From Ruminococcus sp. (GTDB lineage Bacteria > Bacillota > Clostridia > Oscillospirales > Ruminococcaceae), in the NCBI GenBank assembly GCA_016288815.1, contig JAEELF010000068.1, positions 1 through 48,703 on the forward strand: a DNA stretch of 48,703 nucleotides. Reading direction: 5' to 3'. This document shows, in pieces, positions 1-9,055 of this stretch; positions within the stretch are counted from its first letter, which is position 1, and each line of letters begins with the position of its first letter. The notes below the pieces were generated by a model. That model searched no databases, was not told the origin of the DNA, and saw nothing but the letters and a program-made list of their open reading frames with translations. A program made the position numbers and the translations under genes.

Positions 1-2
1 AC

Positions 3-212
3 GGCCTTTTAGATGCTTTGGACGCTTCGATGATTCTTCGGGCAAATGCTGACGCATTAGGTGCTTCTGAAGACGGTGTGCCTGTTTTCAGCGACGAGGT
101 CATGGCGGAGTTCGAGCTGTACGACGTTGACGGCAACGGGTGCATAGACGGCGTCGATGCTTCTTTTGTTCTCGCTTACAATGCCGGAACAATTGATAAA
201 ATGCCGCGTTGA
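3..212 (+). CDS. C-terminal dockerin of a truncated cellulosomal protein
   Basis: Only the 3' end of this gene is in the window; it is open from the first bases in frame 3 and stops with TGA at 212. The visible residues form most of a type I dockerin: a first repeat containing LDALDASMILR, then a second with the calcium-loop pattern DVDGNGCIDGVDASFVL. Each repeat is an EF-hand-like loop followed by a helix. Dockerins bind cohesins of a scaffoldin and so place enzymes in a cellulosome outside the cell. The catalytic part lies upstream of the window, so the activity is unknown. The link to the cellulosome is supported by the second dockerin protein at 11882-14251. Confidence 0.8.
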   Translation, partial: GLLDALDASMILRANADALGASEDGVPVFSDEVMAEFELYDVDGNGCIDGVDASFVLAYNAGTIDKMPR

Positions 213-250
213 CAGCAAATACTCAGACATTAAACCATAACACTTCTGAG

Positions 251-269
251 AGGGCGCTTTATGCGCCCT
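251..269 (+). terminator. Hairpin after the dockerin gene
   Basis: AGGGCGC at 251-257 pairs with GCGCCCT at 263-269 around a 5-base loop. It follows the dockerin stop codon and precedes recG. The T-tract is weak (TTGATTTATT), so termination may be partial. Confidence 0.5.
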
Positions 270-301
270 TGATTTATTGAATGAAGCCGAAAGGAGCTCC
301 G

Positions 302-2335
302 ATGGCAACACTTTTCAGCGAGATAGAATACCTCAGGGGCGTGGGAAAGGCTCGCGGGGAAAAATACCGCAAGCTCGGCATAAACTCGCCCTATGAGCTC
401 ATTTACCATATCCCCCGCGCCTACCTCGACTTCCGTGCGCACGTCCCCGTGCAGCAGGCGGTGCTCAACGAGTATAACGTCCTCAAGCTGACGGTATACC
501 GAAAAATGCCCCCGCAGCGTATCCGCGGAGGTCTCGTGATATGCAAGGCTGCCGCCACCGACGGCATCGACGATATCCTCATTGTCGTGTACAACAACGT
601 CTACGGCTTTCAGGCGCTCAAGGAGGGCGGGACGTACTATATGTACGGCAAGGTGACGGGAAATTTCCTGCGCCGCGAGATAAGCTCGCCCGTGTACATA
701 GGCGCAGAGGAGCGCGTGCTGATACAGCCGATATACCGCCTTACGCAGGGACTTTCTGTGAACATGATACGCACGAATATGCGCCAGGCGCTGAACATGA
801 TGAAGGCAGAGCCCTTCGAGACGCTCCCGCAGGAGATCATGCAACGCTACGACCTCCCGCCGCTCATGTGGGCGCTCGAGAATATCCATTTCCCCGCGGA
901 CGAGCAGTCCTCGGAGGCTGCGCGGAGGAGGCTCTCCTTCGACGAGCTGCTGAAGCTCCAGCTCGGAATGTCCCTCATGCGCACCCGCACCCGCGCTCAC
1001 ACCGCGATGAAAATGGACAGCGGCGTGGACATCGGAGACTTCACGGGATCGCTGCCGTTCGAGCTGACCGGCGACCAGAGCCGTGCGGTGACGGAGATAC
1101 TTGCCGACCTCTGCAGGGACGTCCCGATGAACAGGCTCTTACAGGGCGATGTCGGCAGCGGAAAGACCGCAGTCGCGGCGGCGGCGTGCTATTTTGCGGC
1201 AAAGAACGGGGCGCAGTCCGCGCTCATGGCTCCGACGGAGATACTCGCCACCCAGCACTTCCGCACGCTGACCGGCTTCCTCGAACCGCTCGGGATAAGG
1301 GTCGCGCTGCTGACGGGCTCGCTGACCGCAAAGAAAAAGGCTGAGCTGCGCGAAAAAATAGCCTGCGGCGAGATAGATGTCGTCGTAGGCACACACGCGA
1401 TAATCCAGAAGGACGTGGAGTACAAGTCGCTCGCGCTCGTCATTACGGACGAGCAGCACCGTTTCGGCGTGGCGCAGAGGGCTGCGCTCGCGGAAAAGGG
1501 CGGCTCCCCGCACAGGCTTGTCATGTCCGCGACGCCGATACCCCGCACCCTCGCGCTGATAATCTACGGCGACCTCGATATCTCCGCGATAACTGAGCTC
1601 CCCAACGGACGCAAGCCCATCAAGACCTACGCCGTCACCGGCAAGCTCCGCACAAGGGCGTTCAACCACGTCCGTATGCGGCTCGACGAGGGTAGACAGG
1701 CTTATGTGGTCTGCCCGATGATAGAGGACAGCGATTCCGACCTCTTCGCGGTCAAGACCTATGCGGAAAACGCCGCCAAGGGCGACCTCCGCGGCTACCG
1801 CACGGCGCTCCTGCACGGACGTATGCGTGCCGCCGAAAAGGACAGGGTCATGCAGCAGTTCCGTGCGGGCGAGATACAGGTGCTCATCTGCACGACGGTC
1901 GTGGAGGTCGGGGTGGATGTCCCGAACGCAGCGGTAATGGTCATCGAGAACGCCGAGCGCTTCGGACTTTCGCAGCTCCACCAGCTCCGCGGACGTGTCG
2001 GGCGCGGAGAGTACGACAGCACCTGCATACTCATCACCGACAACACCTCCGAGGAGTGCGTGAAGCGCATGAAGATAATGTCCTCGACCGCGGACGGCTT
2101 CAAGATATCGGAGGAGGATCTGAAAATGCGCGGTCCGGGAGATTTCTTCGGCAACGCCCAGCACGGTCTCCCGCCGCTGAAAATAGCCGATATCGCGTGC
2201 AGCATGGAGCTGATGAACAAGGCTCAGACCTGCGCAAAGGAGCTCCTTGAGAGCGACCCCGCCCTTGAACGTCCGGAGCACCGCGCCCTGAAAATGGACG
2301 TTCTGCGCCTGTTCAGCAAGGAGATCATCGGCTGA
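302..2335 (+). CDS. recG: ATP-dependent DNA helicase RecG
   Basis: This 677-residue protein has the length and motif order of RecG, the helicase that remodels stalled forks and branched recombination intermediates. An N-terminal wedge/OB region comes first, with the HhH-like start LRGVGKARGEKY. The helicase core follows with Walker A GDVGSGKTA, the DEQH box ITDEQHRFG, motif III SATPIPRT, and C-terminal motifs TTVVEVGVDVPNA and QLRGRVGRG. The start at 302 is preferred over the in-frame ATG at 281 because AAGGAG lies 5 bases before it. A nucleoside-phosphorylase-like gene follows 17 bases later and is probably co-transcribed. All core motifs look intact. Confidence 0.97.
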   Translation: MATLFSEIEYLRGVGKARGEKYRKLGINSPYELIYHIPRAYLDFRAHVPVQQAVLNEYNVLKLTVYRKMPPQRIRGGLVICKAAATDGIDDILIVVYNNVYGFQALKEGGTYYMYGKVTGNFLRREISSPVYIGAEERVLIQPIYRLTQGLSVNMIRTNMRQALNMMKAEPFETLPQEIMQRYDLPPLMWALENIHFPADEQSSEAARRRLSFDELLKLQLGMSLMRTRTRAHTAMKMDSGVDIGDFTGSLPFELTGDQSRAVTEILADLCRDVPMNRLLQGDVGSGKTAVAAAACYFAAKNGAQSALMAPTEILATQHFRTLTGFLEPLGIRVALLTGSLTAKKKAELREKIACGEIDVVVGTHAIIQKDVEYKSLALVITDEQHRFGVAQRAALAEKGGSPHRLVMSATPIPRTLALIIYGDLDISAITELPNGRKPIKTYAVTGKLRTRAFNHVRMRLDEGRQAYVVCPMIEDSDSDLFAVKTYAENAAKGDLRGYRTALLHGRMRAAEKDRVMQQFRAGEIQVLICTTVVEVGVDVPNAAVMVIENAERFGLSQLHQLRGRVGRGEYDSTCILITDNTSEECVKRMKIMSSTADGFKISEEDLKMRGPGDFFGNAQHGLPPLKIADIACSMELMNKAQTCAKELLESDPALERPEHRALKMDVLRLFSKEIIG

Positions 2336-2352
2336 CGCATAAGGAGAAGAAA

Positions 2353-3120
2353 ATGAGCATACAAAGAAACGATATCCCGATACTCGAATACGATACCGAC
2401 CCGCTCGCGCTGTTCACGCCGGACAGCGAGCACAAGGGACTGCGTCTGCCGGAGAGGGCGGTGTTCGCGTTCCTCGGGGAGGCTGTTGATAAATACGCGG
2501 AGCGGCACGGTGCGAAGGTCGCCGACCGCTTCATCACGATAGCGAAGGACTACCCGATCTATGTGCTCGAGGTGAACGGGCAGCAGATATGTCTCGCGGA
2601 GGCTCCTGTCGGGGCTCCCGGGGCGGCTATGATTCTGGACTGCCTGATAGCCTGCGGCGTGCGGAAGATCATCAGCGGGGGATCGTGCGGGGTGCTCGCG
2701 GACATGGAGGAAAATGAGTTCCTCGTGCCGCGCAGGGCGCTCCGTGACGAGGGTACGTCCTACCACTACCTCCCGCCCTCGCGCTATGTTGACGTCCCCG
2801 CGGAAGCCAGCGAGGCGGTGGAGAAGGCTCTCTCGGCGCGCGGTCTGCACTGGTCTGAGGTGACGACGTGGTCAACGGACGGCTATTTCCGCGAGACGAG
2901 GGAGATGGTCGCGCACCGGAAAAGCGAGGGCTGCGCGACGGTCGAGATGGAATGCGCCGCACTTGCTGCCTGTGCACAGTTCCGGGGAGCGGTCTGGGGC
3001 GAATTGCTTTTCACTGCTGATACGCTCGCCGACGCAGAGCACTACGACGCGCGCGGCTTTGGACGTGATTCCGTGGACCTCGCCCTCGAGCTCTGCATCG
3101 AGGCTGTACTGAATATGTGA
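2353..3120 (+). CDS. Nucleoside phosphorylase family protein (uridine phosphorylase-like)
   Basis: The 255-residue protein resembles the PNP/UDP phosphorylase family, which cleaves nucleosides with phosphate to a base and ribose 1-phosphate in purine or pyrimidine salvage. Family features visible are the core GAPGAAMILDCLIACGVRKII followed by GGSCGVL, and the C-terminal ribose-binding signature VEMECAAL. The stretch EGTSYHYLPPS is also typical of uridine/purine phosphorylases. AAGGAG stands just upstream of the ATG. The gene sits directly behind recG and ends at a strong bidirectional terminator. Substrate cannot be assigned from sequence alone; uridine phosphorylase is the closest impression. 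Confidence 0.85.
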   Translation: MSIQRNDIPILEYDTDPLALFTPDSEHKGLRLPERAVFAFLGEAVDKYAERHGAKVADRFITIAKDYPIYVLEVNGQQICLAEAPVGAPGAAMILDCLIACGVRKIISGGSCGVLADMEENEFLVPRRALRDEGTSYHYLPPSRYVDVPAEASEAVEKALSARGLHWSEVTTWSTDGYFRETREMVAHRKSEGCATVEMECAALAACAQFRGAVWGELLFTADTLADAEHYDARGFGRDSVDLALELCIEAVLNM

Positions 3121-3153
3121 AAAACGGAGAGTGTTTCATGCACTCTCCGTTTT
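3121..3153. terminator. Bidirectional terminator between convergent genes
   Basis: A perfect 13-bp stem, AAAACGGAGAGTG at 3121-3133 and its complement at 3141-3153, closes a 7-base loop. A/T runs on both sides suit termination in both directions: the recG pair from the left and the ECF operon from the right. Confidence 0.85.
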
Positions 3154-3839
3154 TATACTCCGTATTTCACCCGCAGACGGTCGAGCTTCTCACCGAAGGG
3201 GTCTGCCATGAGCGCGAGGAAGACGACGTTCGACACGACATACGCGGTCGTGTGCGGTATCGCGGCGATTATCGCGGACTTATACAGCTGCGGGTCGAAA
3301 CCGCCGCCGTACCACATGACCGTCCAGATGTCCATGGTCATGGAGTAGAATATCCCCGAAACCACGCCGTATACCAGCAGCAGGACACGGCTGCGGCGGA
3401 GCGGGTCAGCGAGCAGTCCTGCGAACAGTCCGATGAGTCCCCACGCGAGCATCTGGAAGGGCGTCCACGGTCCCTGTCCGAAGTAGAAATTCGAGATCAG
3501 CGCGGTCATCGCTCCCACGAGGAAGCCCGACTCGCCGCCGAGGTATATCGCGGTCATTATCGTCACCGCCGCGACCGGCTTCAGCACGGGAATGAACCTC
3601 CCCACTACGGCGAGCGCGGTCATCACGGACACTATCACGAGCCGGCGGCTGCCGGTCTTTTGGCGTTCAAAGCCTGTCAGGAACAGCACTACAGACAGTC
3701 CCGCCACCGCCAGTGACACGAATGCGTGGCGCTTTTCGCTGAAAACTGCCGCACCGAGCAGTACCACCGCTGGTATCAGCAGGAACGGTATCACGCACCG
3801 GAGCACGTCCCGCGCTGTCTTGCTTCGTATCACGATCAT
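3153..3839 (-). CDS. ECF transporter substrate-binding S component, predicted corrinoid-specific
   Basis: A 228-residue integral membrane protein with about six hydrophobic segments, the size and layout of an S component of an energy-coupling factor transporter. The segment SVMTALAVVGRFIP has the small-residue pattern that S components use to contact EcfT. It is the last gene of the riboswitch operon; its ATG overlaps the stop of the fused ATPase gene (ATGA) and GGAGG precedes it. Known S-component families bind vitamins or metals. The cobalamin riboswitch and the two neighbouring transcobalamin-like proteins make a corrinoid the likely substrate, comparable to CbrT. That substrate is inferred from context, not from binding residues. 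Confidence 0.8.
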   Translation of the reverse strand: MIVIRSKTARDVLRCVIPFLLIPAVVLLGAAVFSEKRHAFVSLAVAGLSVVLFLTGFERQKTGSRRLVIVSVMTALAVVGRFIPVLKPVAAVTIMTAIYLGGESGFLVGAMTALISNFYFGQGPWTPFQMLAWGLIGLFAGLLADPLRRSRVLLLVYGVVSGIFYSMTMDIWTVMWYGGGFDPQLYKSAIIAAIPHTTAYVVSNVVFLALMADPFGEKLDRLRVKYGV

Positions 3840-5476
3840 CGCGCGTCCTCCCTTTCACCGTTCAGGCGGCAGAGCTCCGCGAGCGACGCCACGTCGGGGA
3901 CGTTCTCATAGTACCCGCGGGACATTCTCCCGGCAGCAGTGGTGTAGAAGTTGTTGCCGCCGAAAAATTCGTCCGGAGTCCCCACAGACACCGATGTACC
4001 GAGGAAAAACATCGCGCAGCGGTCGGCGCACTGTGCAGCGAGCTCGACGTCGTGCGTGACCGCGACTATCGTCATGCCGGAGTTCCGCAGCTTCCGCAGG
4101 AGCGAGATAAAGCGCAGCTTTGCGTGTGAATCGAGCCCCTTCGTCGGCTCGTCCATGAGGAGGAGCTTCGGCTTTGCTGCGAGCACCTTCGCCAGTCCGA
4201 CGAGCTGCTGCTCGCCGCCGGAGAGGTCGTATGGGTGCTTGTCGAGGAGTTGGGAGATGTCGAACGGTATATCAGGCAGCTCCGCGCCGTGCTCGGACAG
4301 CTCTTCGCGGACGGTCGGGCGCAGGAACATCGTGCGTACGTCCTGCGGCATGAGCGCGAGGCACTCGCGGTAGAGAGACTGGTTTTTGTACTCGCGCAGG
4401 CGTCTGCCGAAAATGCGTATCGTGCCGGAATACGGGCGGATTATCCCCGAAACTGCGGACAGCGCCGTGGTCTTGCCGGAGCCGTTCCCGCCGAGTATGC
4501 AGAATATCTCGCCTGTCCGGACGGTCAGCGTGAGCCCGCGCAGGATATCGGGGGAGTGCTTGTCGTAGCGGAAGAAGACGTCCTCCAGCTCGAGTGCGGG
4601 AGGTGCGGGAGCGGGTGTTTCTTTGCGCGGCAGGGACTTTATCTTCCTGCGGAAGTGCTGCTCGATGAAGTTTCGTCCCTCGCGGACGGTCAGGGGACAG
4701 TCCTCACCCGTGAAGCCGAGGGAGGTGTACAGCTGGGCAGCCGCCGGCATAGCGCACATGAGCTCGGGACGGCTGCGGAGCTGCGATATGACGCTTCGCG
4801 GCTCGCCGTCGAAGATGAGACGTCCCTCTTCGAGCACCATGAGACGGTCGGAAATGGGGATAAGCTCGCCGAGGCGGTGCTCCGCGATGATGACGGTCAG
4901 CGAGAGCTCGGTGTTGAGCTTTTTCAGCGCGTTTATGAACTCCGCGGCGGCTATCGGGTCGAGCTGCGCGGTGGGCTCGTCGAGGATAAGCAGGTCGGGC
5001 TGCATGGCCATGACCGACGCGAGGTTGAGTATCTGCTTCTGACCGCCGGAGAGCTCCGCGACGTCGCGGTCGTACCAGTCGGATATGCCGAGCCAGCTCG
5101 CGGTCTCGGCGGTGCGCAGGGCGATGGTCTGCTGCGGGAGAGCAAGGTTCTCCAGCCCGAATGCGAGCTCGTGCCAGACCTTGTCGGTGACGATCTGTTG
5201 CTCGGGGTCCTGCATGACGAAGCCGATCCGCGAGGCGGAGTCCCTGTCGCTTAGCCCGGGGAGGGGAGTGCCGGAGAATAACAGCGTGCCGGACTGCTCC
5301 CCGAGCGGGGAGAGCTCGCGCTTCAGCAGACGCAGGAGGGTGGATTTTCCGCTGCCGGTCGCGCCGCAGACTGTCACGAGCTCGCCGCGCCGCACGCTGA
5401 AGCTGACGTCCGACACCGCAGGAGCGTTAGTCTGCGGGTAGGTGAAGCTCAGCTCCTTGACTGCAAGTATTTCCAT
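3836..5476 (-). CDS. ECF transporter ATPase, two ABC domains fused
   Basis: The 546-residue protein carries two complete ABC ATPase domains in one chain, equivalent to EcfA1 plus EcfA2. The first has Walker A GATGSGKST (residues 38-46), signature LSGGQKQ and Walker B LLILDEPTAQLD. The second has GGNGSGKTT, LSGGEQQ and LLLMDEPTKGLD. Both look active. The ATG at 5476 is chosen because GGCGGAGG lies upstream and the protein starts directly with the ABC fold (MEILAVKELSFTY); longer readings run into the ecfT gene. It overlaps ecfT by 28 bases and the S gene by 4. The pair hydrolyses ATP in the cytoplasm to power S-component toppling. Confidence 0.93.
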   Translation of the reverse strand: MEILAVKELSFTYPQTNAPAVSDVSFSVRRGELVTVCGATGSGKSTLLRLLKRELSPLGEQSGTLLFSGTPLPGLSDRDSASRIGFVMQDPEQQIVTDKVWHELAFGLENLALPQQTIALRTAETASWLGISDWYDRDVAELSGGQKQILNLASVMAMQPDLLILDEPTAQLDPIAAAEFINALKKLNTELSLTVIIAEHRLGELIPISDRLMVLEEGRLIFDGEPRSVISQLRSRPELMCAMPAAAQLYTSLGFTGEDCPLTVREGRNFIEQHFRRKIKSLPRKETPAPAPPALELEDVFFRYDKHSPDILRGLTLTVRTGEIFCILGGNGSGKTTALSAVSGIIRPYSGTIRIFGRRLREYKNQSLYRECLALMPQDVRTMFLRPTVREELSEHGAELPDIPFDISQLLDKHPYDLSGGEQQLVGLAKVLAAKPKLLLMDEPTKGLDSHAKLRFISLLRKLRNSGMTIVAVTHDVELAAQCADRCAMFFLGTSVSVGTPDEFFGGNNFYTTAAGRMSRGYYENVPDVASLAELCRLNGEREDAR

Positions 5477-6327
5477 TTTATCGCCTCCGCCGCCTCGAAA
5501 GCCGACGGCAGGAACGCCAGCACGAAGCATGAAATGTGGCACAGCACGGTCAGTGTGCCGGAGCTGTGCAGTGTGAATTCGGGGTAAAAATCTGTGTGCA
5601 GTGCGCCGAGCGCTATGCCGGTGCATATCACTGCTAGCAGCGCAAGGCTGACCGCGATCAGCGCCGCGTCTGCACGTCTTATGCGGTATCTGCGGAAGCT
5701 CGTCCTCCGGCAGACGCCGTAGCCGCGCGCCGCCATGCTGTCCGCAGTGGTTATCCCGCTCTCGAGCGACCAAGTCATCATTATCGAGAAAACGCGCAGC
5801 CCGCCGCGGATACTGTCGATGATATTGTCGTCCTTGTATAGACCGAGCGCACGCTGGGTCTGCTGGGTCTGCCTCCAGCGCCTGCGGAAGAGCCGTACAT
5901 AGCGCAGCGTCATGGAGAGCACCAGCGCGAGCTTCGGCGAGAGCGCCCCGAAAACGTACAGCAGGCGGTCGCTCGTCATTATCTGGGAGAAGGTCATGAA
6001 CCAGTACAGCACAGCGGTTATCACCGTCGCGGAGGTCAGCCCGAATATCAGCGATTCGAGCGTGATCGGATCATCGTTGAACACGAACAGGACTGTCTTG
6101 CCGTTGTGCGTGATGACCGGGTTCACCAGCGCCATTACGACGAACAGCCCCGCGCTCCACAGGTGCGTACGGAGCTTTCCGCCGCGGCTGCGGACGACGT
6201 ACAGCGTTACCGCGCCGAGCAGCGAAATTACAGCGTTCACAGGCTCCATGCAGAACATCGCCGAGCCGGCTGCCGCGAAGAAGTACACTGTCAGTGCTAT
6301 TGGGTCGAAGTCGGAGAAGCTCCGCAT
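5449..6327 (-). CDS. ecfT: ECF transporter transmembrane component EcfT
   Basis: A 292-residue membrane protein of the EcfT/CbiQ family. Hydrophobic N- and C-terminal segments flank a basic cytoplasmic stretch (RYVRLFRRRWRQTQQTQRALG). The diagnostic coupling motif AARGYG follows; it docks on the ABC ATPases. EcfT links the ATPases to the S component. It starts 9 bases after the stop of the transcobalamin-like gene and overlaps the fused ATPase gene, so the three transporter parts are translated together from the riboswitch-controlled transcript. A dedicated T gene next to its own A and S genes marks this as a group I-type ECF system rather than a shared module. Confidence 0.93.
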   Translation of the reverse strand: MRSFSDFDPIALTVYFFAAAGSAMFCMEPVNAVISLLGAVTLYVVRSRGGKLRTHLWSAGLFVVMALVNPVITHNGKTVLFVFNDDPITLESLIFGLTSATVITAVLYWFMTFSQIMTSDRLLYVFGALSPKLALVLSMTLRYVRLFRRRWRQTQQTQRALGLYKDDNIIDSIRGGLRVFSIMMTWSLESGITTADSMAARGYGVCRRTSFRRYRIRRADAALIAVSLALLAVICTGIALGALHTDFYPEFTLHSSGTLTVLCHISCFVLAFLPSAFEAAEAIKWKYLQSRS

Positions 6328-6336
6328 GGTGTCACC

Positions 6337-8163
6337 TCATTTCAGATCATTTCCGATGTTGGTCGAGTACAGCCATTCCACGAAGTCGCCGTCGGAGAGC
6401 TCATACGCTCCCGCGCCGACGGAGGGCGTGTCACTGTTCACACGGTACATCCAGCCCGATAATTCGCCGAAATCGTACTCATAGAGATAGTTTATCCCCG
6501 CGACGTAGACCATGTCCCCGGAGCCTTTCGTGTCGAGCTGGATACTGTACGTCCGGGCAGCCTGCGTGAGGATATCGTATGCGGTCTCGCCGTCGGCGAT
6601 GTCGAACTTGGTGACGTCGAGTATCACGCCGGACTCCGGGATATACCGGTGGTCGGCACGCTCCGCGACGGTGTCGCAGCGAATGGTCATGGTTATGGTG
6701 CCCGAGGCGTTTTCCTTGGCGGCAGGCGGGGTGTAGTAGTCCTCGGCGGTGCGGAAGTCCGTGAGCTGCACGAACGCCACGCACGCTCCAGCCGCTATCG
6801 CAAGGGCGATGAAGTTCTTGGGGTGTCGCTTGCCAATGATGAGCAGGAGCAGCGCCGCGACTCCTGCAGTGCCGATAATTATGAGCGTCACGGGAGTTTT
6901 GTACCCGCCCGATGAGGTCGCTGCTGCCGCCGCAGCCCGGACTGTTGTGACCGCCGATGTCTCCGCAGCCGTTGTGGTCGCTGTAGTTAGAGAGACTATC
7001 TCCGCGGGCTCGGATATGAGCGCCGCGACCGTAGTCACTGACACCGCAGAGGACGTTTCAGCGGGGGCTGTTCCTGTCTGCTGCACGGAGGTCACTGCCG
7101 CGGACTGCGCGGGTGCTGTTCCATCTGCGGGAGTGGTCTGGACGGAGACGGGCTCGGTCTGCTGCGGCTCGGTGACGTCGGGGACCTCTGGCACGGAGGG
7201 TGTTTCCGGGAGCACGCGGCGGTCGAGGACGTAAAACGGCGTCATGCCGTTCTGCTGGCGCATATACGCGATGAGCGAGTAGAACACCTGCGAGGTCGCG
7301 TTGTGGTTGTAGTCGCCGGAGACCGTGTGTGAGAAACTGCCGTCGTCGCGGCGGTAGCGCGCAAGTCCGGACAGCAGGGTATTGTCGCCCTTGATGAAGC
7401 GGGAGTCGGTCATGGGGTCGATGCCGAGAGAGGCGAGCGCCACGATGACCTGTGCGGTGCTCTCGGGGTTGTCAGTGCCGTAGCTGGAGAAGTCTCCGGT
7501 GTCGAGCTGCCGCGAGGAGAGCATATCAAGTGCGCGGTCAACTGCGTCCGCGACTGAGCTGTTCTGCCCGTAATACGGCGCGAGGGACTGCACGACCATT
7601 GCTGTGACGTCGATGTCCCCGACAGTCCCCCAGAGCGCCCAGCCGCCGTCGGAGAACTGCTGCGAGAGGAGGTAGTCCACCGTCTCCTGCGCCGTGACCG
7701 CGCCAGTGTAGCCGTTGCTGAGGATATGCAGACCGTACACCCAGCTCATTATGCCCTGCGCGCCGACCGAATCCGTCAGCGAGCCCGCGATGTAGCTGTC
7801 CGTGGAGCCGCACGCAGCGAGCGCGAGCGCATACTTCTGCCTGGAGGTCGCCGAGGGGACGTTATTGTTCGCAAGGTAGGTCTCGAGCGAGCTCTCGTAG
7901 GAGGAGAAGTCGTACCAGCCGCCGCTCTGGCTAAGCGCGATGATGTAGAACTCCGAGGTCAGCCCGGCGTTGGCGGCGAGGTCGCCGCTGATCCAGTCCT
8001 GCACCGACCCGGAGCCGGTCTCTGCGAGCTTATAGCTGATAATACCGTCGATGAAGCTCTGCGCCTCACCGACGGTATCTGCGTGTGATATGAGTGGCTT
8101 CGCGCCGAGGCACGTCACCGCTGATATTAGGGCTATAAGCGCGGCAATCGGCTTAGTCCTCAT
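6337..8163 (-). CDS. Intrinsic-factor/transcobalamin-like membrane protein (alpha-barrel plus DUF4430 domain)
   Basis: A 608-residue predicted surface protein. Residues 1-28 form a signal peptide. Residues about 30-313 contain repeats of the prenyltransferase/terpenoid-cyclase alpha-barrel type, such as QQFSDGGWALWG and RRDDGSFSHT. A Thr/Ser/Pro-rich linker (318-422) leads to two hydrophobic helices (423-443 and 451-467) separated by the short basic turn GKRHPKN. Residues about 488-600 match DUF4430, the beta domain of transcobalamin and intrinsic factor, with ELSGWMYRVN and DGDFVEWLYS. An alpha6/alpha6 barrel plus this beta domain is the plan of mammalian B12 carriers. Riboswitch and ECF context support corrinoid capture and hand-over. 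Its ATG lies 11 bases inside the upstream gene. Binding itself is unproven. Confidence 0.85.
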   Translation of the reverse strand: MRTKPIAALIALISAVTCLGAKPLISHADTVGEAQSFIDGIISYKLAETGSGSVQDWISGDLAANAGLTSEFYIIALSQSGGWYDFSSYESSLETYLANNNVPSATSRQKYALALAACGSTDSYIAGSLTDSVGAQGIMSWVYGLHILSNGYTGAVTAQETVDYLLSQQFSDGGWALWGTVGDIDVTAMVVQSLAPYYGQNSSVADAVDRALDMLSSRQLDTGDFSSYGTDNPESTAQVIVALASLGIDPMTDSRFIKGDNTLLSGLARYRRDDGSFSHTVSGDYNHNATSQVFYSLIAYMRQQNGMTPFYVLDRRVLPETPSVPEVPDVTEPQQTEPVSVQTTPADGTAPAQSAAVTSVQQTGTAPAETSSAVSVTTVAALISEPAEIVSLTTATTTAAETSAVTTVRAAAAAATSSGGYKTPVTLIIIGTAGVAALLLLIIGKRHPKNFIALAIAAGACVAFVQLTDFRTAEDYYTPPAAKENASGTITMTIRCDTVAERADHRYIPESGVILDVTKFDIADGETAYDILTQAARTYSIQLDTKGSGDMVYVAGINYLYEYDFGELSGWMYRVNSDTPSVGAGAYELSDGDFVEWLYSTNIGNDLK

Positions 8164-9055
8164 TCTTCTTTCTTGCTAAAACGAGAGCAGCGATGCCTGC
8201 GAATGCTGCGATCCCGACTGCGGGGACGCTGTCGCCGGTCTTAGGAGAGGAAGTGCCTGTGGTAGTTGCTGCTGCGGTAGTCGTTGCAGCTGTTGTTGTG
8301 GTAGTTGCAGCGGAGGATGTAGTTGTGGAAGTCTCAGCAGTTGTAGATGTAGAGGTTGTCTCACCTGCGACCTCAGCCTTGAGTGCCGGGGGCACGAGTG
8401 TCATAGAATCAGACTTTGCGCTGATAACGTGGCTTCCGGCTGTGAGCGGGAGGCTGACCTTGCCGTCTGCGTCGGTCTTGTACTCTGTCGCTTCGCCGTC
8501 TACAGTGATGATTGCTCCCTCAACTGCGAGAGTAAGGGGGTTCCAGTTTTCGTCGAAGCCTGCTGCGGAAAGCGTGAGCTCAACTGTATCGCCGTCGTTG
8601 GCTGTGAGTGAGTTCTCGTTGAACCAGCAGTACTTGTCCGACCAGCCGGTGAGGTCTGTGTATACGAAAGCGTTGATGTAGTCGCCGTCCTTGACAGTGT
8701 CAGCGAGGGACATAGCGGAAGCGTTGTTTACATAGTAGCCGTAGCTGCCGCCGTTCTCAGAGCCCCAGAGCTTTGTCATGCCGAGACCGTACTGGCTCAC
8801 CGAGCTGCCGTAGCCGGCTGCGGAGCCGCCCTCAAAGCACTTGTCGTGTGCGATGATAAGTGCGTCGTTGATAGTGAGTGCGCCGTCGGAGTCAGCGTCA
8901 GTCACCTCGACCTCCTCCTGGACTACAGCGAGCTTGCCCTCTGCGTCGGCGATAGTCACATTGACCTTGAGTGCGTCGTCAGCGCTTACCGGAAGAGCTC
9001 CCATTGCTGCGAAAGCGAGAACTGCCGCTGCGGATACAGTGATGATTTTTTTCAT
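8153..9055 (-). CDS. Wall-anchored DUF4430-like surface protein
   Basis: A 300-residue secreted protein. It has a clear signal peptide (MKKIITVSAAAVLAFAAMG, cleavage near ALPVSA-DD). The middle part contains GYYVNNASAMSLADTVKDGD followed by YINAFVY, which resembles the DUF4430/transcobalamin beta domain. An Ig-like stretch (about 140-215) and a long Thr/Ala-rich spacer come next. The C terminus SPKTGDS, a hydrophobic helix and ARKKNED form an LPXTG-like sortase signal with S for L. GAGGT lies 8 bases before the ATG. It overlaps the gene before it by 4 bases and the transcobalamin-like gene by 11. The likely role is to catch or pass on corrinoids at the wall; a purely structural role is also possible. 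Confidence 0.82.
   Translation of the reverse strand: MKKIITVSAAAVLAFAAMGALPVSADDALKVNVTIADAEGKLAVVQEEVEVTDADSDGALTINDALIIAHDKCFEGGSAAGYGSSVSQYGLGMTKLWGSENGGSYGYYVNNASAMSLADTVKDGDYINAFVYTDLTGWSDKYCWFNENSLTANDGDTVELTLSAAGFDENWNPLTLAVEGAIITVDGEATEYKTDADGKVSLPLTAGSHVISAKSDSMTLVPPALKAEVAGETTSTSTTAETSTTTSSAATTTTTAATTTAAATTTGTSSPKTGDSVPAVGIAAFAGIAALVLARKKNED

Noticed and set aside
5477-5773. N-terminal extension of the fused ECF ATPase up to 5773
   Set aside because: It lies in another frame of ecfT, has no ABC features, and a good ribosome site precedes the ATG at 5476.
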